From contig CAMBOH010000005.1 in NCBI GenBank assembly GCA_945869305.1, positions 1 through 53,968 of the forward strand: a stretch of 53,968 bases of DNA. The letters are read 5' to 3'. Made by a program: the position numbers and the translations under genes. Source of the DNA: an uncultured bacterium. Its GTDB lineage: Bacteria > Bacteroidota > Bacteroidia > Bacteroidales > Bacteroidaceae. Shown piece after piece: positions 46,330 to 53,968 of the stretch (its first letter is position 1; each line of letters begins with the position of its first letter). The notes under the pieces were generated by a model. That model saw only the letters and a program-made list of their open reading frames with translations. It was not told the origin of the DNA and searched no databases.

Positions 46330-47151
46330 TCAAGCTTCACGCACCTCCAAATGGGAAGTGTCGTACATCACTCTGGCATGGTTGCGCCTGATGATGTCGC
46401 ACTGCAGGCATTCACCCGTATGCTTGTCGATGACCTGACGCTCCACGATGCCGTTGCGATAGACCACCCCGCGTTCCCGGGAAAAATGTTCGTCGCGCGC
46501 ATGAATGTGATAGGCACAGGGTAGCGTTTGCATGGCCCGCAACTCCCCACGCAGGTATTCGCCGTCGGTATGGGTCAGGAGCTGGTAGGTGTTCGCGCTG
46601 TCGTTGCGGAAGCGGTAGTCTAAATAGTTATAGACGATGCTCGTGCCGGTGCCGAAGGGTATCTGCCTGTGGTAGTCCGGAAAGAGGTCGAGGCCGTCGT
46701 GGTGGTGGTGCTCCACGATGGTCAGGTCGGAATGGAGCACCATCCAATGGATGAGGTTGGTGAACTGGCACAGTCCTCCGCCTATGCCGCTTGAGGGCAT
46801 CCCGTGGGCTATGGTCAATCCTTCCTGATAGCCATGACGGGCATCATCCCTGCCCACCAGGTGCCAAAAGGAGAAGGTTTCGCCCGGCCGTATCAGGATG
46901 CCGTTTACCTTCGGGGCGGCAAGCGACAGGTTCACGGCCTTGTTCTCCTGCAGATGCAGCTCGGTGTTGCCCAGCTTGCGGCGGATGAGCGAATTGTGCC
47001 TGTATACCAACACGGGCAACGGCTCAGCCGACTTGTCCTTTGCGAACTTGACCGGCTTGAACTTGTCCCTGACTTTTCTGGCCAGGATGCACTTCTCCAC
47101 AGACAGGCGATATGTCCACGGTGCTATCTCACAAAACAGTTTTCTCTTCAT
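46330..47151 (-). CDS. VanW-family protein
   Basis: Start taken at 47151 ('MKRKLFCEIAPWTYRLSVEK'), 15 codons inside the called ORF, giving 273 residues. The VanW domain is clear: 'RPGETFSFWHLVGR', 'GGGLCQFTNLIHWMVLHSDL' and 'EHHHHDGLDLFPD'. VanW occurs next to some vancomycin-resistance genes, but its function is unknown, and here no van genes are nearby. No signal peptide or membrane segment, so probably cytoplasmic. It lies 122 bases upstream of res on the same strand and is followed by no close partner, so it may be a single-gene transcript. Confidence 0.88.
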   Translation of the reverse strand: MKRKLFCEIAPWTYRLSVEKCILARKVRDKFKPVKFAKDKSAEPLPVLVYRHNSLIRRKLGNTELHLQENKAVNLSLAAPKVNGILIRPGETFSFWHLVGRDDARHGYQEGLTIAHGMPSSGIGGGLCQFTNLIHWMVLHSDLTIVEHHHHDGLDLFPDYHRQIPFGTGTSIVYNYLDYRFRNDSANTYQLLTHTDGEYLRGELRAMQTLPCAYHIHARDEHFSRERGVVYRNGIVERQVIDKHTGECLQCDIIRRNHARVMYDTSHLEVREA

Positions 47152-47333
47152 GTGTATGTTTATTTGCTCCTTCTCTTCTACCATACGATCTGACATCCCA
47201 ACAGCCCGAACCGGCTTCCTGACCCATGATCCGACACTGGATGCACCGCCAGGTTACACCTACGGCTGAGAGAGCAGACTATATGCTTGGCCTCCCCAGC
47301 CATGTGCTTCCCGGCCAAAGGAGTAGTACTGCC

Positions 47334-47399
47334 ATGCCGACAGGAGATATCTTCTATGCCGACAGGAGATATCTTCTACGCCCATAGAAGATATCTTCT
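47334..47399. repeat. Three 22-bp tandem repeats with AGATATCTTCT core
   Basis: Two exact units 'ATGCCGACAGGAGATATCTT' plus CT, and a third, 'ACGCCCATAGAAGATATCTT' plus CT, which makes the 14-base palindrome AGAAGATATCTTCT. They lie in the 590-base gap between gpmI and the VanW gene, where no ORF is convincing. Confidence 0.85.
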
Positions 47400-47575
47400 G
47401 CTCCAGCGTCCAATAACTGCGGATTAAAAGAGACCGGCTGCTTTCCCGGTGTCGGGTGGTTCAAGGCTTTGGGTGGACTACCTCGGGCCTTGTTTATAAG
47501 GCTGGTTGTCCCGGTTGGCCAATCATGAAGGCATCTCTCGTCCGACCACTTTTCTTCCAGCCGTAAAACAACAAA

Positions 47576-47695
47576 ATGGTTGAAGTGGAAAGCGTTGCGC
47601 TGACAGTTTCAGAACCCTGCTGTCTGACTGAACGAATCGCCCTCCAAACAGTGAGGCAGTAAAAACTGTGGCTTGTCGCTTTCGACTTCAACCAT
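47576..47695. repeat. 120-nt imperfect palindrome downstream of gpmI
   Basis: Arms 'ATGGTTGAAGTGGAAAGCG' (47576-47594) and 'CGCTTTCGACTTCAACCAT' (47677-47695) match at 18 of 19 positions. ACAGTTT/AAACTGT (47603-47609, 47663-47669), CTGC/GCAG and ACTG/CAGT stack inside. No ORF. It may be a terminator-like structure, a small RNA or a miniature element. Confidence 0.65.
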
Positions 47696-47739
47696 GAACG
47701 TATGACACACCCTACACGGTGTGGCAGAATAGCGTGGGG

Positions 47740-49275
47740 TTAGTCCTGAATCAGGTTGCGGCCTGTCATTTCCTTCGGCTGCTCCAGTCCCATGATGTGC
47801 AGGATGGAGGGAGCTACGTCGGCCAGCACACCATCGGCTACCTTGGCCTGCTTGTTCTGCGTGACGTAGATGAAGGGCACAGGATTGAGCGAGTGGGCCG
47901 TGTTGGGGGTGCCGTCGGGATTGATGGCATTGTCGGCGTTGCCGTGGTCAGCGATGATGATGGTTTCGTAGCCGGTGGCGTTGGCTGCCGTCACTACCTC
48001 ATTCACACACTGGTCGACAGCCTTGACGGCCTTTTCGATGGCTTCGTAGACACCGGTGTGGCCTACCATGTCGCCGTTGGCGAAGTTGACAACGATGAAG
48101 TCGTACTTGTCCTCACGGATGGCTGCCACGAGTTTGTCCTTCACTTCGTAGGCCGACATTTCGGGCTGCAGGTCGTAGGTTGCCACCTTGGGCGATGCCA
48201 CGAGGATGCGGTCTTCGGCTTCGTAGGGCGTTTCGCGACCACCGTTGAAGAAGAAAGTGACGTGGGCGTACTTCTCGGTTTCGGCGGTATGGAGCTGCTT
48301 GAGTCCCTTGGCAGCCAGATATTCGCCGAGCGTGTTCTCCACGTTCTCCTTGGGGAAGAGGATGTGTACGCCGGTAAACGAAGCGTCGTAGGGGGTCATG
48401 CAGTAGTATTGCAGGCCGGGGATGGTGTGCATGCCTTCTTCGGGCATGTCCTGCTGGGTGAGCACGACAGTAAGCTCCTTGGCGCGGTCGTTGCGGTAGT
48501 TGAAGAAGATGACCACATCGCCTTCCTGGATGCGTCCGTCGACATTGGCATTGACCAGCGGCTCCATGAACTCATCCGTGTTCTTGTGGTCTTCGCTGTC
48601 TGTGTCGTAGCAGCTCTGTACGCCTTCGACCATGTCGGTGACAGCGCGTCCCTTGCCCTCAACCAGCTGGTCGTAGGCTATCTTCACGCGGTTCCAGCGC
48701 TTGTCGCGGTCCATGGCATAGAAGCGACCGATGATGCTGGCTATGTGGGCGCCGTTGGCCTCGCAGACCTTCTGGAGGTCGGCAATGAAGCCCTTGCCGC
48801 TCTTGGGGTCGGTGTCGCGGCCGTCCATGAAGCAGTGAACGTAGGTGCGTTCGGCCACGCCATACTCCTTGGCTATCTCAACCAGCTTGAAGAGGTGGTC
48901 GAGCGAGCTGTGTACACCGCCGGTCGAGGTAAGGCCCATGAGATGCAGGCCCTTGCCGTTCTTGCGGGCATATTCGTAGGCCGAAACGATTTCGGGGTTC
49001 TTGGAGATGGAGCCGTCGGCACAGGCGCGGTTGATCTTCACCAAGTCCTGATATACGATACGTCCGGCACCGATATTGAGGTGACCTACCTCGGAGTTAC
49101 CCATCTGTCCGTCGGGGAGTCCGACGTTCTCGCCTGAGGCGAGGAGCTGAGAATGCGGATAAGTGGCATCCAGATGGTCCATGAAGGGGGTCGGGGTTTC
49201 ATAGATGACATCGCCGTGGTTGTGCTTGCCGATGCCCCAACCATCGAGAATCATAAGAAGAGCTTTCTTTGCCAT
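47740..49275 (-). CDS. gpmI: 2,3-bisphosphoglycerate-independent phosphoglycerate mutase
   Basis: Encodes 511 residues of the alkaline phosphatase superfamily. It interconverts 2- and 3-phosphoglycerate in glycolysis without a bisphosphoglycerate cofactor, using two Mn ions and a phosphoserine. Seen: '[16 protein letters not shown]' (metal Asp), '[18 protein letters not shown]' (the catalytic Ser), '[14 protein letters not shown]', '[12 protein letters not shown]' and '[11 protein letters not shown]' (metal ligands). Length is normal. It starts 14 bases after the DUF349 gene and is very likely co-transcribed with it. Confidence 0.97.
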   Translation of the reverse strand: MAKKALLMILDGWGIGKHNHGDVIYETPTPFMDHLDATYPHSQLLASGENVGLPDGQMGNSEVGHLNIGAGRIVYQDLVKINRACADGSISKNPEIVSAYEYARKNGKGLHLMGLTSTGGVHSSLDHLFKLVEIAKEYGVAERTYVHCFMDGRDTDPKSGKGFIADLQKVCEANGAHIASIIGRFYAMDRDKRWNRVKIAYDQLVEGKGRAVTDMVEGVQSCYDTDSEDHKNTDEFMEPLVNANVDGRIQEGDVVIFFNYRNDRAKELTVVLTQQDMPEEGMHTIPGLQYYCMTPYDASFTGVHILFPKENVENTLGEYLAAKGLKQLHTAETEKYAHVTFFFNGGRETPYEAEDRILVASPKVATYDLQPEMSAYEVKDKLVAAIREDKYDFIVVNFANGDMVGHTGVYEAIEKAVKAVDQCVNEVVTAANATGYETIIIADHGNADNAINPDGTPNTAHSLNPVPFIYVTQNKQAKVADGVLADVAPSILHIMGLEQPKEMTGRNLIQD

Positions 49276-49289
49276 GGGTTTGTTTGCTG

Positions 49290-51125
49290 TTATTGTTCGT
49301 CGATAGCCTTGATTTTGAGGGCTATTTCCTGTTGTTCTTTTTTGAGGCGTTCGATTTTCCGTTCAACGTCGGCCAGGAGGGAGTTGCCCTTTTGAGAACT
49401 TGAGCGGAAGAAGGTGAGATTCGTCTCGTAGTTCTTCACTTCCTGCTTTTTGGCCTCGAGGGCGTTCAGCAGGCGTGTACGCTCGCGCTGCAGTTCGCTT
49501 CCACCCTTGTCGGCTACGGTGCGACGGAAGTTGTCGATGCGGCGCTTGCCGGCCGACTCGTGGAGTGCGTTGTAGATTTTGTCGCACAGTTCGTGGTAGC
49601 GGCGGTACATCTTCTCCTTCTTGTTGTAGGGCACGTGTCCCACCTCGTTCCAGCGTGCCTGGAGTTCGCGTACGCTCTGCAGGGGGTTGTCGCCGGGTTC
49701 TTCGACCAGCTTCTCGAGTTCGGCCAGCAGTTCCTTCTTGCTTGCGAGGTTGGCCTCCTCTTCCTTTCGCTGGCCGGCAAAGACTTCGTTCTTGCGGTGG
49801 AAGAACTGGTTGCAGGCTTCGTTGAAGCGCTTCCAGAGCGGCTCGATGGCCTTGGCGGCTACAGGCGGGGCAGCCTTCCATTCGCGCTGCAGCTCAATGA
49901 GCTTCTGCGTGGTGGCGTTCCAGTCTGTGCTGTCCTTCAGGGCTTCGGCCTTCTCGATGAGGGCGTTCCGGACGGTCAGATTGGCTGAGAGCTGCTCACG
50001 GTATTGCTTGAAATAGGCGGTCTTGGCCTGGAAGAAGCGGTCGCAGGCTACGCGGAAGCGCTCGAACACTTCGTTGGCGGCCTTGCGCGGGCCGAAGCCG
50101 ATGGTCTTCCACTCGGCCTGGAGGTCGAGCACCTGCTGGGTCATTTCCTGCCATGCGGCATGACTGTTGGCCGACTCGATGTTGAGAGCTTCTACCTTGA
50201 GGCAGATGTCCGTTTTGCGTTGCAGGTTCTCGGCATCGCGTGCCTTGATGTTGTCGAAGTGGTCTTGGTGGCGCTTGTTGATGACCGTCGAGGCGTCCTT
50301 GAAGCGCTTCCACACGGAGTCGCGCAGCTCTTTGGCTACGGGACCGACCTCGCGGAACTCCTGATGCAGCTTCTGCAGCTGGTGGAATGCCGAAACGGGG
50401 TCTTCGACATCGGCGAGCTTCTCGGCGGCTTCACACAGGCGGGTCTTCATTTCAAGATTCTTCTTGAAGTCGTAGGCCCGCATTTCGTGGTTGAGGCGCA
50501 GCTGGTCGTAGAACTGCTCTACGTAGAGCTGGTAGTTCTTCCAGAGTTCTGTGGCGTTCTCGGCGGGAACCTGTCCGATTTCCTTCCATTCAGCCTGCAG
50601 CGTCTTGGCCTCGTCAAAGCCTTTGTCGGCCTCGTCGGGCGATGTCGAGAGTTCCTTGAAGCGTTCGATGATCTGCTGTTTGCGCTTCAGGTTTTCCTGC
50701 CGTTCGCGCTCGGCTTCCTGTGCGGCCTTGTTTCTCATTTCGCGGATGAGGGCCAGCTGTGCCTTGAAGTTTTCCTCTTCGGTGTCGGGGGCGGGCATGA
50801 AAGCTTCGGGTGCTCCGCCTTCGGCCACGAACTTATCTTTTGCAGCCACTACTTCGGCGTTGTGAAAGCGGTAGTACAGCATCTTCAGGCGGTCGAGCTC
50901 CTGTCGCTCGGCCTTTTCGGGTCCCTCATAAACGATTTGCTTGAGCCGCTCAATGACGTCGGCTTTGCTGGCGGGCTCAGCCTTTTTGGGCTGTTCGGGC
51001 TCAGCTTCGGCGGTTTCGTTTGCTGCAACTACGGCTTCGGCGTTGACGTCGGTCGTTTCGGGATTGACGCATTCGGCCGTGGCCTTCACTTCTTCCACTT
51101 CAGTAGTGTTCTTGATTTCGTCCAT
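49290..51125 (-). CDS. DUF349-repeat coiled-coil protein
   Basis: Start set at 51125 ('[20 protein letters not shown]'), 12 codons inside the ORF, giving 611 residues. After an acidic, low-complexity N-terminus (about 1-55, rich in Glu, Ala and Val) come several DUF349 repeats, each of about 70-80 residues with a pattern '[20 protein letters not shown]' and '[12 protein letters not shown]'. The protein is almost entirely helical and highly charged, without membrane segments, and ends in a coiled coil. Proteins of this kind are common in Bacteroidetes and actinobacteria, but their role is unknown. Co-transcribed with gpmI; promoter at 51186-51217. Confidence 0.88.
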   Translation of the reverse strand: MDEIKNTTEVEEVKATAECVNPETTDVNAEAVVAANETAEAEPEQPKKAEPASKADVIERLKQIVYEGPEKAERQELDRLKMLYYRFHNAEVVAAKDKFVAEGGAPEAFMPAPDTEEENFKAQLALIREMRNKAAQEAERERQENLKRKQQIIERFKELSTSPDEADKGFDEAKTLQAEWKEIGQVPAENATELWKNYQLYVEQFYDQLRLNHEMRAYDFKKNLEMKTRLCEAAEKLADVEDPVSAFHQLQKLHQEFREVGPVAKELRDSVWKRFKDASTVINKRHQDHFDNIKARDAENLQRKTDICLKVEALNIESANSHAAWQEMTQQVLDLQAEWKTIGFGPRKAANEVFERFRVACDRFFQAKTAYFKQYREQLSANLTVRNALIEKAEALKDSTDWNATTQKLIELQREWKAAPPVAAKAIEPLWKRFNEACNQFFHRKNEVFAGQRKEEEANLASKKELLAELEKLVEEPGDNPLQSVRELQARWNEVGHVPYNKKEKMYRRYHELCDKIYNALHESAGKRRIDNFRRTVADKGGSELQRERTRLLNALEAKKQEVKNYETNLTFFRSSSQKGNSLLADVERKIERLKKEQQEIALKIKAIDEQ

Positions 51126-51185
51126 AATATATTGGATAGGGTCAGTTATCGTGCTGCGCAATGTCTATGCAGCTCCATTAAGTTG

Positions 51186-51217
51186 CAAATGAAGTTATTA
51201 TTTTTCTTCCAGCCAAA
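51186..51217 (-). promoter_or_regulatory. Promoter of the DUF349-gpmI operon
   Basis: Minus strand TTTG (51217-51214), 20-base spacer, TTCATTTG (51193-51186), one change from TAnnTTTG. The leader would be about 55 nt. Confidence 0.5.
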
Positions 51218-51249
51218 TATTGCTTGCTGTTTTTGGACGGACCGGGCCA

Positions 51250-52176
51250 TCAAATCCATGTTTTCCAGCGGAATACGCCATAGAACAGCCCGGTGACGAT
51301 AATGGAGAGTACGATGACCAGCGGGAATCCCCACCAGAAGTTCTCCATGCCGTTGATGAGGTTCATGCCGAAAATACTGGCTATGAGTGTGGGGAACATG
51401 AGAATAATGGACACCGAAGTCATCTGCTTCATCACGCCGGCCATGTTGTTGTTGATGATGCTGGCGTAGGTCTCCATGGTGGAGTCGAGAATGTTGGTGT
51501 AGATGTTGGTCGTTTCGCGCGCCTGGTTCATCTCAATGGTGACATCCTCAATGAGGTCTGCATCGAGTTCGTCGACGGGCAGCTTGAACTTGAGCTTGGA
51601 TAGCAGGGTCTCGTTGCCACGGATGGACGTGATGAAATAGGTGAGGCTGTCCTGCAGGCGCGACAGTCCGATGAGGTCCTCGTTGTCGATTTGCCGGTCG
51701 AGGTTGCGCTTGGCTTCTTCGATGAGGACATTGATTTGCTTAAGCCGCTTCAGATACCACACGGCCGACGAGAGGAAGAGGCGGAACACGAGGTCTACGG
51801 AGTCGGTGAAGCCTGCATTGCGCTTTTGCTGGTAGGAGACGAAGTCGATCATCATGTTGGTCTCGAAGTTGCACACCGTGATGCACACGCCCTTGTTGAG
51901 AATGATGCCCAAAGGGATGGTGGTGTGAGGCGTACGCGAGGCCACCTCCTTGACATAGGGGATGCGAAGAATGATGAGCGACCAGCCTTCGTCGTATTCG
52001 TAGCGCGAACGCTCGTCCTTGTCTCGGATGTCGTCCAGGAAATAGTCGGGTACTTTCAGCTCGTTGATCAGGAAGTCCTCGTCGTCTGGTGTAGGGCAGG
52101 TTACCTGCACCCAGCAGTCGGGAGTCCATTCCTCCAGGGTGCGCAAGGCTTTGTTGTAGTTCCAGTAAGTACGCAT
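51250..52176 (-). CDS. corA: CorA-family divalent metal (magnesium) transporter
   Basis: Start set at 52176 ('MRTYWNYNKALRTLEEWTPD'), 12 codons inside the called ORF, giving 308 residues. A large cytoplasmic N-terminal domain with long helices is followed by two C-terminal membrane helices joined by the signature 'IFGMNLINGMENFWW' (Gly-Met-Asn selectivity motif) and a basic end 'FRWKTWI'. CorA pentamers bring in Mg2+ (sometimes Co2+ or Ni2+). Length is near the usual 315. It has a leader of about 175 nt that can form a strong hairpin, suggesting control at RNA level. It is a single-gene unit between the zinc peptidase and DUF349 genes. Confidence 0.94.
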   Translation of the reverse strand: MRTYWNYNKALRTLEEWTPDCWVQVTCPTPDDEDFLINELKVPDYFLDDIRDKDERSRYEYDEGWSLIILRIPYVKEVASRTPHTTIPLGIILNKGVCITVCNFETNMMIDFVSYQQKRNAGFTDSVDLVFRLFLSSAVWYLKRLKQINVLIEEAKRNLDRQIDNEDLIGLSRLQDSLTYFITSIRGNETLLSKLKFKLPVDELDADLIEDVTIEMNQARETTNIYTNILDSTMETYASIINNNMAGVMKQMTSVSIILMFPTLIASIFGMNLINGMENFWWGFPLVIVLSIIVTGLFYGVFRWKTWI

Positions 52177-52211
52177 AAAAACAGGTCTTTTCGTGGGGTG
52201 AGGTGGGAGCA

Positions 52212-52261
52212 CTTTTGTTTGTAGGCATCCATGACAATGCCTGCCGGCGGCGAAACAAAAG
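52212..52261 (-). promoter_or_regulatory. Hairpin in the corA leader
   Basis: Perfect 9-bp outer stem CTTTTGTTT/AAACAAAAG (52212-52220, 52253-52261) around an inner 6-bp stem AGGCAT/ATGCCT (52223-52228, 52237-52242). It sits 36 bases upstream of the corA start. There is no T-run, so it is not a simple terminator. I see no match to the M-box magnesium riboswitch. A 10-codon upstream ORF ('MDDYHAETHV') may precede it. Confidence 0.5.
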
Positions 52262-52355
52262 CGACGGGCATACCCCTGGCCTGTTTCGGGTCGGCATCAA
52301 ACGTGGGTTTCCGCGTGATAGTCGTCCATTGTGGTTAGTGATGGTTTAACGTCGG

Positions 52356-52363
52356 CAAAAGTA
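52356..52363 (-). promoter_or_regulatory. Likely -7 element for corA
   Basis: Minus strand TACTTTTG fits TAnnTTTG; the TTTG element is not clear. It predicts a start near 52350 and a leader of about 175 nt. Confidence 0.45.
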
Positions 52364-52381
52364 CGAAAACTTTTTTGTTGT

Positions 52382-52422
52382 AAAAAAAGAGCCCCCATTT
52401 TCTTTTATTTTAAGGGGCTCTT
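52382..52422 (-). terminator. Terminator after the YugP-like gene
   Basis: AAGAGCCCC pairs with GGGGCTCTT on the minus strand across an 18-base AT-rich loop and is followed by a run of T, 45 bases after the gene stop: a textbook intrinsic terminator. Confidence 0.85.
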
Positions 52423-52466
52423 CGGTTTATTCTGCTAAAAATGAGGGCGGTCTGTAGGGCTGGGGC

Positions 52467-53147
52467 TTAATCGTCGCGTGAACCTCCCAGGAAAATCATC
52501 ACATAATATATCAAGGTGGCCAATGAGCTGAGCGCAGCTACCACGTAGGTGTAGGCTGCCGAACGCAGGGCTGAAACTGCCATGGGGTGGTCGTAGGCCG
52601 AGGTGATGCCTGCACGCTGCAGCCAAGCGGTGGCACGACGGGAGGCGTCGATTTCGACCGGCAGCGTGATGAAGCTGAACAGGGTGGTCACGGCGAACAG
52701 TCCGATGCCTACCAACAGGATACTGGGAAAGCTCTCAACCAGCAGAATGCCGGCCAGCAACACCCACTGTACCCAGGTCGAAGCGAACGAAACGACGGGC
52801 ACCAGAGCCGAACGCAGCTGGAGCGGACCGTAGGCACAGGCGTGCTGCACGGCATGTCCGCACTCGTGGGCTGCCACTGCTGCAGCTGCCACCGAACAAT
52901 TGTTGTACACTTCGTCCGACAAGTTGACAGTACCGTCGGTCGGGTTGTAATGGTCGGTGAGATGGCCTTTCACACTCGTCACGCGCACATGGGTGATGCC
53001 ATGGTCGCGCAACATCTTTTCGGCCACTTCGCGTCCGGTCATGCCTGAGGCCAGACGGACAGACCCGAACTTCTTGAATTTGGACTGTAGGTTGGCCTGC
53101 ACCATATAGCTGATGAGTGCGATGGCCAGAAAGAGAATGAGATACAT
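52467..53147 (-). CDS. YugP-like membrane zinc metallopeptidase
   Basis: Encodes 226 residues with an N-terminal membrane helix (about 2-18), the zinc-binding helix 'VAAAAVAAHECGHAVQHA' (HECGH at 94-98), and two or three further hydrophobic helices in the second half, followed by 'LPVEIDASRRATAWLQ', where the Glu may be the third zinc ligand. This is the pattern of the YugP/DUF-type neutral zinc metallopeptidases, whose substrates are unknown. Length is close to the usual 225-230. The gene stands alone, with a repeat-borne promoter about 150 bases upstream and a strong terminator behind it. Confidence 0.9.
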   Translation of the reverse strand: MYLILFLAIALISYMVQANLQSKFKKFGSVRLASGMTGREVAEKMLRDHGITHVRVTSVKGHLTDHYNPTDGTVNLSDEVYNNCSVAAAAVAAHECGHAVQHACAYGPLQLRSALVPVVSFASTWVQWVLLAGILLVESFPSILLVGIGLFAVTTLFSFITLPVEIDASRRATAWLQRAGITSAYDHPMAVSALRSAAYTYVVAALSSLATLIYYVMIFLGGSRDD

Positions 53148-53296
53148 GTTTACTTCTATAATTGATTATTGTCTGTATACGGAATGCTACACAGCCTGCA
53201 GCCTGTCACTGCCTATGCAATTTCTGTACCAAAAAGCACGGACGGGAGCAGAACATCATGTTTCTTTGGTTTTTACCGAACGCAGCCTGTCGTATG

Positions 53297-53530
53297 CAAA
53301 GATAGTGCAAATGAGCGCAAAGCAAAAGAAAACTCCGCAGGATTTGCTTTTGCTCTGCCGAATGCAGCCTATCTTATGCAAAGATAGTGCAAGTGAGAGC
53401 AAAGCAAAAGAAAACTCCGCAGGATTTGCTTTTGCTCTGCCGAATGCAGCCTATCTTATGCAAAAGATAGTGCAAGTGAGCGCAAAGAACCAAGCTTGCT
53501 TGAGCTCTTTGTCGAACGAAGCCTGACTTT
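53297..53530. repeat. Three promoter-bearing palindromic repeats
   Basis: Units start at about 53297, 53379 and 53463. The first two share 'GCAAAGCAAAAGAAAACTCC...GCTTTTGCTCTGCC'; the third has 'CAAAGAACCAAGC...GCTTGAGCTCTTTG', again with both arms replaced. The promoter-like TATCTTTG sites face the YugP-like gene on the minus strand; the nearest is TTTG (53326-53323), 18-base spacer, TATCTTTG (53304-53297). They explain the first half of the gene-free 53148-53968 region. Confidence 0.85.
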
Positions 53531-53663
53531 TATCTGCCAGATAATCTATTGTGGATGTTCACAATTCTGGCCGAGCTGGATGCCGGCTTTGCAGCATACT
53601 CCACAAAATTGATTGGATTCGCCCTATATATATACGCGTATTTTATCCTTGTAAAAAACCTTC

Positions 53664-53730
53664 AACCCTTCAGCCAACCCTTCATTCTCGTTGATTCTCA
53701 TAAGGAGACTGGCTGAAGGGTTTTGTTTTC
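53664..53730. terminator. Strong hairpin with T-rich flanks (terminator or small RNA end)
   Basis: AACCCTTCAGCCA (53664-53676) and TGGCTGAAGGGTT (53710-53722) form a perfect 13-bp stem around a 33-base loop. TTGTTTT follows on the plus strand and GAAGGTTTTTTAC on the minus strand. More copies of AACCCTTCA lie on both sides. No ORF is nearby, so what it ends is unknown. Confidence 0.5.
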
Positions 53731-53807
53731 AAACCCTTCAGGAAGGTTCAGCTGTGCAGGTAGCCTTCAGCTCCCACGCTCTTTTCGAACCCACCTGATT
53801 CGTGAAA

Positions 53808-53968
53808 CACAAGTCCAGGCTTCGGCGTTACAACCCGTCGGGTTGTCATGCCTGGCCCAGCCTCTGTTTTGCCTCTGTCTTTGCCTGGGCCAACAATTTT
53901 GCGCTGTTGTCTTCAAGCGTTCAAGGTACGCCCCGCTTCCTATGGTTTCGTGCAAGCTATTTTTGTTA
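53808..53968. repeat. REP-like palindromes and left end of another CAAGCGTTCAAGG element
   Basis: CCAGGC...GCCTGG encloses 'ACAACCCGTCGGGTTGT' (about 53815-53855). At 53914-53926 the exact boundary sequence CAAGCGTTCAAGG reappears, followed by 'TACGCCCCGC', so a further REP-like element begins here and runs out of the window. No coding gene is seen in 53531-53968. Confidence 0.6.

Noticed and set aside
47334-47399. Possible CRISPR or att site in the 22-bp repeats
   Set aside because: No spacers between units, no integrase gene and no tRNA nearby.
50004-51296. 430-residue plus-strand ORF opposite the DUF349 gene
   Set aside because: Leu/Val/Phe-rich mirror of Glu/Lys-rich coiled-coil codons; it falls in the shadow of a conserved repeat protein.
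52177-52350. M-box magnesium riboswitch ahead of corA
   Set aside because: The leader has a hairpin, but I cannot find the conserved M-box loops or a terminator alternative.

Overview
The window looks like a chromosomal segment of a GC-rich Bacteroidales, most likely Prevotellaceae-like. The evidence is a lipidated TamL beside TamB, a leuA-leuC-leuD-leuA2-leuB order, secreted proteins ending in a 'YDLxGRR...GxYI' tail, an SD-poor translation style, and promoters that fit the Bacteroidetes TTTG / TAnnTTTG consensus. No rRNA, tRNA, CRISPR array or complete insertion sequence was seen. The species cannot be fixed from the sequence alone.

Layout. 1-234: tail of a repeat element. 235-4691: end of the rod-shape operon (mreD, PBP2 gene mrdA, rodA, a small membrane protein). 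4729-7071: a surface lipoprotein with collagen-like repeats and a CotH kinase-like domain. 7072-10770: a module with its own promoter, a long and highly structured 5' leader, a 913-residue exported protein and a 57-residue peptide gene missed by the ORF track. 10971-18209: the leucine operon, preceded by promoter-bearing palindromes, a Leu/Ile-rich leader peptide and a clear terminator/antiterminator pair, then leuA, leuC, leuD, a second isopropylmalate/citramalate synthase-like gene, leuB and a small membrane protein. 18320-23702 (minus strand): a tight four-gene operon of C10 protease, DUF1934 protein, M20 dipeptidase and GH123-like glycosidase. 24117-27410: a divergent GH20 hexosaminidase. 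27491-31284: queA, an RluA-type pseudouridine synthase, fabG and a TetR regulator. 31923-39535: tamB, tamL and an alkylguanine-DNA methyltransferase gene. 39776-46207 (minus strand): a four-gene defence operon, Type III restriction subunit Res, an AAA ATPase, a small PD-(D/E)XK-like protein and the modification subunit Mod, all with overlapping start/stop codons. 46330-53147 (minus strand): a VanW protein, gpmI, a DUF349 protein, a CorA transporter and a YugP-like membrane zinc peptidase. 53148-53968: repeats and hairpins only.

How parts work together. mreD-mrdA-rodA form the elongation machinery for the cell wall. TamB and TamL are the two halves of an envelope translocation/assembly module. 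The GH123, GH20, C10 and M20 genes fit a role in breaking down host or dietary glycoproteins and peptides. The leu genes make leucine from 2-ketoisovalerate, and the extra synthase could also feed isoleucine synthesis through citramalate.

The strongest leads are (1) the Res-ATPase-nuclease-Mod operon, a Type III restriction system with an embedded ATPase/nuclease pair; (2) a classical ribosome-mediated attenuator in front of leuA; (3) a leader of about 370 nt with crossing helices and a 121-nt hairpin ahead of the 913-residue protein; (4) a family of palindromic repeats that carry promoters, with paired arms that change together; and (5) REP-like elements bounded by CAAGCGTTCAAGG. All functions are inferred from motifs and context by reading; no database search or folding program was run.
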